Part shown: piece after piece, positions 31,708-39,737 of the stretch | How the letters are laid out: each line of letters begins with the position of its first letter | Numbering within the stretch: the stretch's first letter is position 1 | Assembly: GCA_902596545.1 (NCBI GenBank) | Contig: CACJUH010000007.1 | Location: forward strand, 1-63,139 | Direction: 5' to 3' | Length of the DNA: 63,139 bases | DNA from: an uncultured Candidatus Actinomarina sp. | Lineage (GTDB): Bacteria > Actinomycetota > Acidimicrobiia > Actinomarinales > Actinomarinaceae | Position numbers and translations under genes: made by a program | The notes under the pieces: generated by a model | Told to the model about the DNA's origin: nothing | What the model saw: only the letters and a program-made list of their open reading frames with translations | The model's database searches: none

Positions 31708-32667
31708 ATGACACTAACACTTGATAAGCAATTGGAACTTCATCGAATGATGATGTTAATCAGATTGTTTGAAGAAGCTTTAGAAGAAATGTTTTCAAGA
31801 GGGTTACTTCATGGGACAATGCATTTATCTATAGGTCAGGAAGCTTCAGCTGCAGGAGCATGCTTAGCACTCGATAAAGAAGACCTTATTACATCGACTC
31901 ATAGAGGTCATGGACACTGCCTTGGTAAAGGTGCTGACCCATTCAAAATGTTTGCAGAGCTACTAGGGAGAGAAGATGGCTATTGCAGAGGTCGCGGAGG
32001 ATCAATGCATATTGCTGATTTATCAAACGGCAACCTTGGAGCAAATGGAATCGTTGCTGGCAGCTTAACAATATCAGTTGGTGCAGCATTGTCTTTTCAA
32101 ATGCAAAAGAAGGATAATATTGTTTTATGCTTCTTTGGTGATGGTGCAGTAAATGAAGGGTCTTTTCATGAAGCACTAAACCTAGCTTCCCTTTGGGACT
32201 TGCCCGTACTTTTTCTTTGTGAAAATAATCAATATGGAATGTCCATGGCTTCAGACAAAGCGGTGGCAGGAGAATCAATTGCATCAAGAGGAAACTCTTA
32301 TGGCATTGAGAGCATACAAATTGATGGCAATGATGTTGAGGCTGTATTCGAAAGTGTAACAAGTTTTAAAAATGAAATACTTACCACCAATAGGCCAAAG
32401 TTTATAGAAGCAGTAACTTATCGTTATAGAGGACATTCGAAATCTGACAGGAATCTTTATAGAACAAGTGATGAAATCGAATACTGGAAAGAGGAAAAAG
32501 ACCCAATAAAAAGATATATTGGAAAGCTTATAGAGTCAGGGGTTACTGAAGCAAAACTTAAGGAAATTGATGAAGGTGTAAAAGAGCTAATTCGTAATTC
32601 TGTTAAAAAGGCACTTGATTCGCCAATGAGCCCAGTAACAAATTTAGAGGAAGATTCATATGCCTGA
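31708..32667 (+). CDS. TPP-dependent dehydrogenase E1-alpha (pyruvate/acetoin type)
   Basis: The 319-residue protein is the alpha subunit of a heterotetrameric thiamine-diphosphate 2-oxoacid or acetoin dehydrogenase. Visible motifs are THRGHGH (64-70), RGRGGSMHI (95-102), and the TPP/Mg motif GDGAVNEGSFHEALNLA with CENNQYGMSM (144-180). The regulatory phosphoserine loop is RYRGHSKSD. It lies ten bases after the SAF dehydrogenase and overlaps E1-beta by eight bases. The acceptor and substrate cannot be told; acetoin-type AcoA is the closest style. Confidence 0.88.
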   Translation: MTLTLDKQLELHRMMMLIRLFEEALEEMFSRGLLHGTMHLSIGQEASAAGACLALDKEDLITSTHRGHGHCLGKGADPFKMFAELLGREDGYCRGRGGSMHIADLSNGNLGANGIVAGSLTISVGAALSFQMQKKDNIVLCFFGDGAVNEGSFHEALNLASLWDLPVLFLCENNQYGMSMASDKAVAGESIASRGNSYGIESIQIDGNDVEAVFESVTSFKNEILTTNRPKFIEAVTYRYRGHSKSDRNLYRTSDEIEYWKEEKDPIKRYIGKLIESGVTEAKLKEIDEGVKELIRNSVKKALDSPMSPVTNLEEDSYA

Positions 32668-33643
32668 ACTTACTGCTGGACAATCAATAAATAAAGCTCT
32701 CTCTTTAATATTAGAAAAGAATCAAACAGCATTCTTAGCAGGAGAAGACATAGGAATTTATGGTGGTGCATTCGGTGTAACGGAGGGTCTTCTAGAAGAG
32801 TTTGGTAGTGAAAGAATAAAAGACACTCCTATTTCTGAAGATGTAATTGCGGGTTTAGCAGTAGGCGCTTCAATGACTGGAAGTAGACCTATTGTTGAAA
32901 TGCAGTTCAGTGATTTTATTGTTAACGCAATGGATCCAATAGTAAATCAAGCTGCAAAACTTCATTTCATGTATGGAGGAGCTGTTAATGTTCCTATAGT
33001 TGTAAGAGCTGCTAGTGGAGCCGGTACAGGCGCAGCAGCTCAACACAGTCAGTCCCTTGAGTCTTGGTTTTGTCATGTACCAGGCTTAAAAGTAGTCACT
33101 CCTTCAAACGCACAAAATGCTTATGATTTATTATTAAGTTCTTATGTAGATACAAACCCTGTTATTTTTATGGAGCATAAGTTGATTTATAAAGTAAAGG
33201 AAAATGTAACATTAAATCCAATTCCAAAAGATTCTAGTTATCTGGGTAAAGCATCAATTGCACAAGAAGGTACAGATCTTACTGTTGTTTCTTACTCTAA
33301 TATGGTGAATGTTGTTAAAGAAGCTGTTTCGATGGATGAACTACAAAATTATTCAATTGAGATAGTTGACTTACAAACAGTATCACCAATAGATTTTGAA
33401 ACTATTAAAAATTCATTAATTAAAACAAAAAAACTTTTGGTATGTCAAGAAGCGCCTTCAAACAGCTCTGTTGGAACAACTGTAGTTTCAAAAGTAGTTG
33501 AAAGTGATCTATTCAATGTTTTAGAAATTGCTCCAAAGCTTGTTTCAGGATTACACTCCCCAATGCCATCTGCAAAACATTTAGAATCAACCGTTATTCC
33601 CCAAAAAGAAGATATTTTAAATGCTATTCAAGACATGCTATAA
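32660..33643 (+). CDS. TPP-dependent dehydrogenase E1-beta (pyruvate/acetoin type)
   Basis: The 327-residue beta subunit shows FLAGEDIGIYGGAFGVTEGL, DTPISEDVIAGLAVGAS, VEMQFSDFI and the central GAGTGAAAQHSQSLESWF with the catalytic His. The C-terminal transketolase domain is complete (QEAPSNSSVG near 270). It pairs with E1-alpha, with which it overlaps. The stand-alone lipoyl gene begins nine bases after its stop, forming an E1-alpha/E1-beta/lipoyl set without E2 core or E3. Confidence 0.9.
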   Translation: MPELTAGQSINKALSLILEKNQTAFLAGEDIGIYGGAFGVTEGLLEEFGSERIKDTPISEDVIAGLAVGASMTGSRPIVEMQFSDFIVNAMDPIVNQAAKLHFMYGGAVNVPIVVRAASGAGTGAAAQHSQSLESWFCHVPGLKVVTPSNAQNAYDLLLSSYVDTNPVIFMEHKLIYKVKENVTLNPIPKDSSYLGKASIAQEGTDLTVVSYSNMVNVVKEAVSMDELQNYSIEIVDLQTVSPIDFETIKNSLIKTKKLLVCQEAPSNSSVGTTVVSKVVESDLFNVLEIAPKLVSGLHSPMPSAKHLESTVIPQKEDILNAIQDML

Positions 33644-33651
33644 ATATATAT

Positions 33652-33924
33652 ATGGCTAAAGAAAATATTTTATTACCTGCAATGTCTGATCAAATGACTG
33701 ATGCTGAGCTACTTAGTTGGAAGATTTCAGCTGGAGATAAGGTTAATAAAGGCGATATTCTATGTGAGATATCTACAGACAAAGTAGATATGGATCTTGA
33801 CTCACCATTCACGGGAGAAATACTCTCTTTGAAAGTTGAAGAAGGTGATGTGGTCAATGTTGGCGATGCAATAGCTGAAATAGAAACAGAAGAAGACAGT
33901 TTACTTGGCTCTATTTTTGATTAA
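33652..33924 (+). CDS. Stand-alone lipoyl-carrier protein, 90 aa
   Basis: The protein is one biotinyl/lipoyl domain: LPAMSDQMTDAELLSWKI at the start, the lipoylation hairpin EISTDKVDMDL with K44, and GDVVNVGDAIAEIE. It ends soon after, with no peripheral-subunit-binding or acyltransferase domain. Usual E2 proteins are 350 residues or more. It directly follows E1-alpha/beta, so it should accept the acyl or hydroxyalkyl group from this E1. Where the group goes next is unknown; E2/E3 may be supplied elsewhere in the genome. Confidence 0.88.
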   Translation: MAKENILLPAMSDQMTDAELLSWKISAGDKVNKGDILCEISTDKVDMDLDSPFTGEILSLKVEEGDVVNVGDAIAEIETEEDSLLGSIFD

Positions 33925-33927
33925 CAG

Positions 33928-34311
33928 CTAACAAGAAGTATCTTTAGTGATTGTAACTATCTCTTTTTCTTCTTTTTTTGCAAACTCACCTGAAATTAAG
34001 ACACAATCTTTTTCAACTGCAATATTTTGATTTATTAGGATACTGCACTCAATTGTTTTATCTTTATATTCTGATTTATAAAAATTAAGACAGTCATTTA
34101 TTTTTTTCTCAGCATTATTTGTGTTTATTTGATAAAGCAAAACCTTTACTTTATCATCGCCAACTTCAACAGACTCAGGATCAATATAAAAATTTTCTTC
34201 ATAAAGGTTATCTAACGTATCACTAGTTTCAGTAGTTAAAAAACCTGAAGCACTACTTGAGATAATTCCTAAAAAACTAGCACCTATAACGATATATAGT
34301 AAATTTTTCAT
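33928..34311 (-). CDS. Exported hypothetical protein, 127 aa
   Basis: An N-terminal signal-like helix (LLYIVIGASFLGIISSSASGF) precedes a soluble, charged domain with three Cys (in NDCLNFY, IECSIL, KDCVLIS) plus a C-terminal Cys, so two disulfides are possible. There is no recognised family. It is inserted on the minus strand between the two plus-strand PTS operons; its stop lies three bases from the lipoyl gene's stop. Confidence 0.55.
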   Translation of the reverse strand: MKNLLYIVIGASFLGIISSSASGFLTTETSDTLDNLYEENFYIDPESVEVGDDKVKVLLYQINTNNAEKKINDCLNFYKSEYKDKTIECSILINQNIAVEKDCVLISGEFAKKEEKEIVTITKDTSC

Positions 34312-34383
34312 ATTTTTTTGAAGTTAAGTGTACTAATTTTATCAAATGGTTACAAGAAAAGTATTTATTTATAGGATAACTAC

Positions 34384-34412
34384 CTGAAACCTTAAACAAA
34401 ACTCGGTAAAAT
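34384..34412 (+). promoter_or_regulatory. Candidate mannitol operon promoter CTGAAA-N17-TAAAAT
   Basis: CTGAAA (34384-34389) and TAAAAT (34407-34412) are exactly 17 bases apart, predicting transcription from about 34419. This gives a leader of about 60 bases before ATG 34480. Confidence 0.5.
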
Positions 34413-34419
34413 TAAGGTG

Positions 34420-34437
34420 ATTATTTTGTGAAATAAT
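34420..34437. promoter_or_regulatory. Inverted repeat at the predicted transcription start, operator candidate
   Basis: ATTATTT-TGTG-AAATAAT is a perfect 7+7 dyad covering roughly +1 to +18 of the predicted mannitol transcript. Its position suits a repressor site. No regulator gene is adjacent. Confidence 0.4.
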
Positions 34438-34479
34438 TAATCAACGTATAAACAAACAATCGTTAGGGGGATTGTAAAT

Positions 34480-35544
34480 ATGAAAGAAACCGTACAACGC
34501 GTTGGCGGTGCTATGGCAGGAATGGTTATTCCTAACATTGGCGCATTCATCGCTTGGGGTTTAATTACAGCACTCTTTATTCCAACAGGATGGACACCAA
34601 ACGAGGGTCTATCTGAAATGGTTGGTCCGATGATCGTTAGCATGTTACCAATATTGATTGGTTATACAGGCGGTAAAATGGTTCACGGACATAGAGGTGG
34701 TGTAATCGGTGCAGTTGTAACTACAGCTATTGTTGTAGGTTCAACCACCCCACAATTCTTAGGAGCTATGGCCATTGGTCCTCTAGCTGCTTGGGTCCAA
34801 AAGAAACTAGACGGAGTGCTACAACCAGCTACACCTGAAGGTTTTGAAATGTTGGTTGACAACTTTTCATTGGGTATCCTTGGAACAGTTCTTGCTGTAG
34901 TAAGCAAGAATGTAATTGGTCCAATTCTCTCAGGTATTACTGATGCATTAGGAAATGCAGCAGGTGCTTTAGTTGATGCTGGACTAGTTCCACTAGCTGA
35001 TATTCCAATTGAAGTTGCTAAGGTTCTATTCCTTAATAATGCGATTAACCACGGTGTTTTAGGTCCACTCGGTGCTGCTGAAGCTGCTGAGACTGGACAA
35101 TCCATCTGGTTCTTGCTTGAAACAAATCCTGGTCCTGGACTAGGCTTGCTTCTTGCATATTGGTTCGCAGGAACAGGAATGTGGAAGCAATCAGCTCCTG
35201 GATCTATAATTATTCACTTCTTTGGTGGTATTCATGAAATCTACTTCCCATATGTTTTGGGTCATCCAATAATGATCCTTTCAATGTGGGCAGGTGGAAT
35301 TGCTGCTGACCTTTGGTTCCAAATCACTGGAGCTGGATTGGTTGCAACACCATCACCAGGAAGTATTTTTGCCTATTTAGCAGTTACACCTAGAGGTGGA
35401 CACTTTGCTGTATTAGGCGGTGTTTTAATTGGAGCAGTTGGATCAGCAGTAGTTGGTACACTAATCCTTAAAGCACGACCAATTAAAGAAACTGATTCTG
35501 GTGTAGAAGACGCTATTGAAGTCAACGTACCTACAGCTGAATAA
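34480..35544 (+). CDS. mtlA: PTS mannitol-specific IIC membrane subunit
   Basis: The 354-residue membrane protein matches the IIC domain of MtlA: GGAMAGMVIPNIGAFIAWGL, IGYTGGKMVHGHRGGVIGA, NNAINHGVLGPLG and the substrate-loop motif GGIHEIYFPYVLGHP. In E. coli IIC, IIB and IIA are one protein; here they are three genes. The start has a GGGGG ribosome site. It is followed by a strong stem-loop before the IIB gene. Confidence 0.93.
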   Translation: MKETVQRVGGAMAGMVIPNIGAFIAWGLITALFIPTGWTPNEGLSEMVGPMIVSMLPILIGYTGGKMVHGHRGGVIGAVVTTAIVVGSTTPQFLGAMAIGPLAAWVQKKLDGVLQPATPEGFEMLVDNFSLGILGTVLAVVSKNVIGPILSGITDALGNAAGALVDAGLVPLADIPIEVAKVLFLNNAINHGVLGPLGAAEAAETGQSIWFLLETNPGPGLGLLLAYWFAGTGMWKQSAPGSIIIHFFGGIHEIYFPYVLGHPIMILSMWAGGIAADLWFQITGAGLVATPSPGSIFAYLAVTPRGGHFAVLGGVLIGAVGSAVVGTLILKARPIKETDSGVEDAIEVNVPTAE

Positions 35545-35566
35545 AGAACTTTAAGCTAAAATGTTA

Positions 35567-35593
35567 TTTGGGGAGGTTTTATACCTCCCCAAA
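35567..35593 (+). terminator. Stem-loop between IIC and IIB of the mannitol operon
   Basis: TTTGGGGAGG and CCTCCCCAAA form a perfect ten-base-pair, G/C-rich stem with a seven-base loop. It lies 23 bases after the IIC stop and 16 bases before the IIB start. No U-tract follows. Its placement mirrors the stem-loop in the glucitol operon, suggesting a shared way to set membrane versus soluble subunit levels. Confidence 0.7.
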
Positions 35594-35609
35594 TTATTAA
35601 AGGAGTTAA

Positions 35610-35933
35610 ATGAGTAGAGATTCAATACCAGCAAGTGAAGTCAAAAAGATTGTTTTAGCGTGCGAAGCAGGCATGGGTTCAAGCTTGATGGTGAAAAACG
35701 GAATGATAAAGAAGGCAAAAAAAGCAGGTTTAGAGGTAAATATAGAGCATTCACCTGTAAATCTAATTCCACAAGACGCAGATGTAGTTGTTGCACATGC
35801 TGGTCTCTCAAAGAGAGCAAAAGAAGTAGCAGTTAATTCAGTTGTTATATCTTTTAATATGTTCATGAACGATCCAGCTATTAATAAATTAATTGCCGAC
35901 CTAACTGCAGGGAATGACATAACCTCAGCCTAA
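35610..35933 (+). CDS. PTS mannitol-specific IIB subunit
   Basis: The 107-residue protein has the IIB-mtl P-loop VLACEAGMGSS with phosphorylated C18, preceded by a basic strand, and VVVAHAGLSKRA in the middle. The C-terminus is short. It transfers phosphate from IIA to mannitol via IIC. An AAAGGAG ribosome site sits right after the stem-loop. IIA begins three bases after the stop. Confidence 0.93.
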   Translation: MSRDSIPASEVKKIVLACEAGMGSSLMVKNGMIKKAKKAGLEVNIEHSPVNLIPQDADVVVAHAGLSKRAKEVAVNSVVISFNMFMNDPAINKLIADLTAGNDITSA

Positions 35934-35935
35934 AA

Positions 35936-36370
35936 TTGGAAATATTAACTAAATCATCGATATTAACTTCTCAAGATATTGCAAACAAAGAAGAAGCAAC
36001 AATCATTTCTGGAAACCTATTAGTCGATAACGGTTACGTACAAAAAGAATATGTTGACTCGATGCTCGAGAAACTTGAAAAAGAAGGCTATGCAACATAT
36101 ATTGGAAATGGGGTGGCCATTCCACATGGAATGGAAAACGGAAAAAAATATGTTAAATCTACAGGAATTTCTATTGTTCAATGCCCAGATGGTGTTGAGT
36201 GGAATGGTGAAACGGCTTACATAGTAGTAGGAATTGCCGCAAAAGATGATGACCACATGGACGTTTTGTCTAAATTGGCAGAGTTGATCGAAGATCCAAA
36301 AGATGCAGAAAAGTTTTGGAAACTTGATGATGTTGATTTAATTTATAAAGAATTTACAAGTTCTAAATGA
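35936..36370 (+). CDS. mtlF: PTS mannitol-specific IIA subunit
   Basis: The 144-residue protein has the IIA-mtl/fru fold; the phosphorylation site is H64 in GVAIPHGM, close to the H65 position of known mannitol IIA proteins. LLVDNGYVQKEYVDSMLE precedes it. The start codon is TTG, two bases after the IIB stop region, and relies on coupling because no clear ribosome site is present. mtlD starts on its stop (ATGA). Confidence 0.93.
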   Translation: MEILTKSSILTSQDIANKEEATIISGNLLVDNGYVQKEYVDSMLEKLEKEGYATYIGNGVAIPHGMENGKKYVKSTGISIVQCPDGVEWNGETAYIVVGIAAKDDDHMDVLSKLAELIEDPKDAEKFWKLDDVDLIYKEFTSSK

Positions 36371-37431
36371 GAAAACTAGCACTTCATTTTGGAGCAGGCA
36401 ACATTGGTAGAGGTTTCATTGCTCCAGTTCTTCAGCAAAACGATTTTCAAGTTGTTTTTGTAGACGTAAATAAAGAACTTGTAAATTCTATAAATGAGAA
36501 TAGGGAATACAAAGTTTCTACCATTGGAAATGAAAACTCTATAAAACATATTAAAGATGTAAGTGCAGTTGATATTGCGGACAAAACTAATCTTCAAAAA
36601 TTAGTTGAGCAATCATTTTTAATTTCTACCTCTGTTGGTCCTAAATTTGTACCAGAAATAGCAGCTACTATTAATGAATATTCATTATCCGATTCTGTAA
36701 TTTTTATAGCATTTGAAAATCAATACAGGGCGTCAACATCTGCATTTACAGATTTAAAAAATAAAGTAATACCTATAGATGCAGTAGTTGATAAAATCAT
36801 CCCTCCTCAGTCCACAGATTCTTTAGATGTGTTAGTTGAGGATTTTGGATCAATTTTTATTGAGGAAAATGAATATAGACCATTAACGGAATCTGAAGTG
36901 GTTTCTTATGGTGAATATGAAAATGAGTTTATAAAAAAACTATGGTTATTGAACGGTTTGCATCTGAAGCTTTCGTACTTTGGATTATCAAAGGAACTTA
37001 AATATATTCATGAACTATTTGAATCTGATGAGTACTCAATATTTGCAACCAAGGCTGTAAATAGTTTAAAAGAAGCTTTTACAATCCATACTGGTTACCA
37101 GCTAGATCTTGATGAATACTGTAAAAATATTCTTACTAGATTTTCTATGCCTGAAGTCAAAGACGAACTTGTAAGAGTTGCCCGTAACCCTTTAATTAAA
37201 TTCTCTCATTCAGAACGTTTTGAATTTCCACTCAGAGTGTTGATCTCTAACAATAAATCAATTGATACATTTAAAGAGGTATTTCAAATAATTCTTGAAA
37301 AAGATTTTCATCAAATTGAAGGTTATGAAGAATTTAATTATAATTTCAAAAATGGGATTCAAGAATTTTTTACAAAGTTTTGGCAAGTCCCTCAAGAGAA
37401 AACTACAACATATATAGAAAGGTTAGTTTGA
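36367..37431 (+). CDS. mtlD: Mannitol-1-phosphate 5-dehydrogenase
   Basis: MtlD oxidises mannitol-1-phosphate to fructose-6-phosphate using NAD. The N-terminal loop HFGAGNIGRGFIAP is the family signature. IAFENQYRAST, and the catalytic lysine region LWLLNGLHLKLSYFG near 195-210 are present. The length (354) is a little short of E. coli MtlD (about 380). It overlaps the IIA gene and is followed one base later by ptsH. Together these define a complete mannitol pathway. Confidence 0.93.
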   Translation: MRKLALHFGAGNIGRGFIAPVLQQNDFQVVFVDVNKELVNSINENREYKVSTIGNENSIKHIKDVSAVDIADKTNLQKLVEQSFLISTSVGPKFVPEIAATINEYSLSDSVIFIAFENQYRASTSAFTDLKNKVIPIDAVVDKIIPPQSTDSLDVLVEDFGSIFIEENEYRPLTESEVVSYGEYENEFIKKLWLLNGLHLKLSYFGLSKELKYIHELFESDEYSIFATKAVNSLKEAFTIHTGYQLDLDEYCKNILTRFSMPEVKDELVRVARNPLIKFSHSERFEFPLRVLISNNKSIDTFKEVFQIILEKDFHQIEGYEEFNYNFKNGIQEFFTKFWQVPQEKTTTYIERLV

Positions 37432-37432
37432 G

Positions 37433-37693
37433 ATGTCTCTATCAAAAGATTTAACTGTAAAAGCCTCTGTAGGGTTACACGCAAGACCAGCGGCAGAATT
37501 TGTTAAATTAGCACAACAATTCAATGGAACGGTGACAATTGACAAAAATGGTATTGAAGTAGATGGAAAAAGTATGATTGGTATTCTTAAACTCGCAATA
37601 AAACAAGGAGAGACATTTCAACTCACTATAGATGGGGAAGATGAAGAGACTTTTATGAAACAATTTGAGGAATTAGTGAATAAAGATGACTGA
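37433..37693 (+). CDS. ptsH: PTS phosphocarrier protein HPr
   Basis: The 86-residue HPr has the phosphorylated H16 in GLHARPAAEF and the regulatory-site-like S47 in KSMIGILKLAI. It shuttles phosphate from enzyme I to the IIA proteins of both operons. No HPr kinase gene is in the window. Sitting at the end of the mannitol operon rather than with ptsI is notable. The next small gene overlaps its stop by eight bases. Confidence 0.95.
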   Translation: MSLSKDLTVKASVGLHARPAAEFVKLAQQFNGTVTIDKNGIEVDGKSMIGILKLAIKQGETFQLTIDGEDEETFMKQFEELVNKDD

Positions 37694-37964
37694 TGAATTC
37701 AAATCTTTACTGAGTTCATCTGAAAAAATTACAAGCTCTGATGATTGGGATGCTATATACGAAGAACTCCCAGTTGTTATAGCTTTATCTACAAACGAAT
37801 TGCAAGTAGCTTTAGACAAACTTGATAGTGTCGGAGGCTATGGATATATAGCTACCTGGAGAAAAAACCTTTTTGCATTTAATCCAAAATTACTATCAAA
37901 GCGTTGTGGATTAATTGATGAAAACGGAAGCTTACTTAAAGCTGCAAGAATCCCTAAAAAATAA
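37686..37964 (+). CDS. Unknown 92-aa protein coupled to HPr
   Basis: It starts inside the last codons of ptsH, so it is translationally coupled. The sequence is mixed alpha/beta in appearance, with the distinctive GGYGYIATWRKNLFAFNPKLLSKRCG segment (spread over 50-75) and a single Cys. No motif is recognised, and no signal or membrane segment is present. Its position suggests a role with HPr or polyol regulation, but that is inference. It ends four bases from a convergent membrane-protein gene. Confidence 0.55.
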   Translation: MTDEFKSLLSSSEKITSSDDWDAIYEELPVVIALSTNELQVALDKLDSVGGYGYIATWRKNLFAFNPKLLSKRCGLIDENGSLLKAARIPKK

Positions 37965-37967
37965 TAT

Positions 37968-38240
37968 TTACTTTCTTAAGCCACTCCATTTAAATATATT
38001 TTGAAGTGTGTGCATTGATAAAATTGCAACACCAAGTTTAATTACTTCTCTTAACCACCAAATGTTTTCTGGTACATCTAAAATATTCCCAATTCTTCCA
38101 CCAATTAAACCACCTAATAATCCAGAAGATATTAAAAGAAGATAGTCTCTTTTATTACTACCTTTTACAAAAAGAGAAGCTGCAAATCCATAAAGAAGCC
38201 AAACTGATAGCAGGGTTACAACTTGCCAAAATAATGCCAT
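37968..38240 (-). CDS. Small membrane protein with GxxGG motif, 90 aa
   Basis: About three membrane helices: residues 3-24, then LLLISSGLLGGLIGGRIGNIL, and IKLGVAILSMHTLQNIF. The Gly-rich helix recalls GlsB/YeaQ-type small membrane proteins, but the match is too weak for a name. It is downstream of the PQQ-type dehydrogenase gene on the same strand, separated by 21 bases. Confidence 0.55.
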   Translation of the reverse strand: MALFWQVVTLLSVWLLYGFAASLFVKGSNKRDYLLLISSGLLGGLIGGRIGNILDVPENIWWLREVIKLGVAILSMHTLQNIFKWSGLRK

Positions 38241-38261
38241 AATTAATTATAAGCTTTTTGT

Positions 38262-39737
38262 TTAGGGAATATCTTTATCTGTTCTATTAACAATAATTAG
38301 ACTTCCTAAGTCCCCAGCTAGTACTAAGCGACCGTCATTTGCAATTGTAATATCACGAATTCGTTCACCAATGTACATTTCACCAACATGAATTATGCTT
38401 TTTCCCTCAGCGTCAAGTTTAAGGGTATACATTGTCATATCTTTTAAGCTCGTAATTAAGATAAAATTGTCCCATCTAGGAAATTCTTTACCTTCATAAA
38501 TTGTAAGCTCACTTATTCCAATCGATGGTGTGAAGAAATAAATTGGCTCCTCATACTCTTCAGCATGATCAAGTTCATAAATATTTTCTAATCCGTATGT
38601 AAATCCGTATGCACTTGTAGGCCAACCATAGTTTCTGCCTTCTATTACGGTGTTGAGTTCATCTCCTCCAAAAGGCCCGTGTTCTGTTGAGAGGATAGTC
38701 TCACCTTTAATAATTAAGCCTTGTGGATTTCTATGTCCTGAAGAGAAGATATTTGAATTCCAATTCTCGTCAATAAATAAGATTTTTCCTAAATCTGATT
38801 CTTCACCTATCTCTAATTTAAAATCTTCGGGTAGCTTAAAATCACCAACTGTTAACAGATAGCCATCATTAAATGACTTTATTCTTCCTCCAGCATGGTG
38901 AGAATTAAAATTTTCATAACAATCACTTATGTTGTATACCCATGAAAAATTTAGGTTTTCTGGATTTAATTCAGCTGAAAGTACACCTAATGTAAAACAA
39001 TTTTTTGTAAAGTCTTTTTTTATTGCTGTAATTAATATCAAATTATTCTTTTTATCAAAAGAACTATCTCTTAGACCCATTCTTGATGAATAGTCAGAAC
39101 CTTTAACAACTGATGTATATTCTTGATCTTGAATAATTTGATTTAAATTTGTCTCAACCTCCTGAACAAATCCATCAGCCAAATTTATTTTGACTATATT
39201 CCCCATACCTCCAAACATATATATTTCATCACCAATTGATTCAATAAAAAAAGAGGGAAGTAAGCCGGAAGTATATTTTGTAAAATGATTAGTAAAGTCA
39301 ATTTTTGTCACATCTGAGTTATGAAAGTCACCTTGTACATTGAAGGAAGTAGTAAATTTGTCTTGTTCAATATTATCTTGAAGACGGAGTATTTTTTCTG
39401 GTAAAGGTAAAATTCCAATAGCAGACATTTTATCTACAACATTTCTATCAAGTGGATTCATAACTCTTCCACCATCTCTTATGCCTTTTCTTAAATTTTC
39501 TTTAGTAAATACAATTAATACACCATCGTCAACTATGTCTCTATCAACTCTAAGAGCAACAAAATTTCCACTACTGCTTTTGCCAATATAATTATCCCAA
39601 TCAGAATTTGATATTTCGATTTTGTTTGTAGTGGAGCCAGTAATGTCATCCAATGAACTCACACTAATTAGAGTTGACGAATCACTACAAAAAGAAATAA
39701 AAAAGAAAAGAGCTAAAACTAGTCTTGTAGACTTCAC
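38262..39737 (-). CDS. PQQ-dependent sugar dehydrogenase-like lipoprotein
   Basis: A hydrophobic signal ending FFFISFC suggests a lipid-anchored C17. The 491-residue body has the soluble glucose dehydrogenase-like beta-propeller motifs: FSSGHRNPQGL, TEHGPFGGDELN, NYGWPTSAYG and GERIRDI. Such proteins oxidise aldose sugars with pyrroloquinoline quinone outside the cytoplasm. The N-terminal third is longer and more divergent than in short Yli-type members. No PQQ synthesis gene is nearby. It shares a base with the upstream CNNM gene's stop. Confidence 0.8.
   Translation of the reverse strand: MKSTRLVLALFFFISFCSDSSTLISVSSLDDITGSTTNKIEISNSDWDNYIGKSSSGNFVALRVDRDIVDDGVLIVFTKENLRKGIRDGGRVMNPLDRNVVDKMSAIGILPLPEKILRLQDNIEQDKFTTSFNVQGDFHNSDVTKIDFTNHFTKYTSGLLPSFFIESIGDEIYMFGGMGNIVKINLADGFVQEVETNLNQIIQDQEYTSVVKGSDYSSRMGLRDSSFDKKNNLILITAIKKDFTKNCFTLGVLSAELNPENLNFSWVYNISDCYENFNSHHAGGRIKSFNDGYLLTVGDFKLPEDFKLEIGEESDLGKILFIDENWNSNIFSSGHRNPQGLIIKGETILSTEHGPFGGDELNTVIEGRNYGWPTSAYGFTYGLENIYELDHAEEYEEPIYFFTPSIGISELTIYEGKEFPRWDNFILITSLKDMTMYTLKLDAEGKSIIHVGEMYIGERIRDITIANDGRLVLAGDLGSLIIVNRTDKDIP

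Noticed and set aside
33652-33924. Frameshifted full-length E2 at the lipoyl gene
   Set aside because: The gene ends just three bases before the end of a convergent gene, and the downstream plus strand shows no acyltransferase motif.
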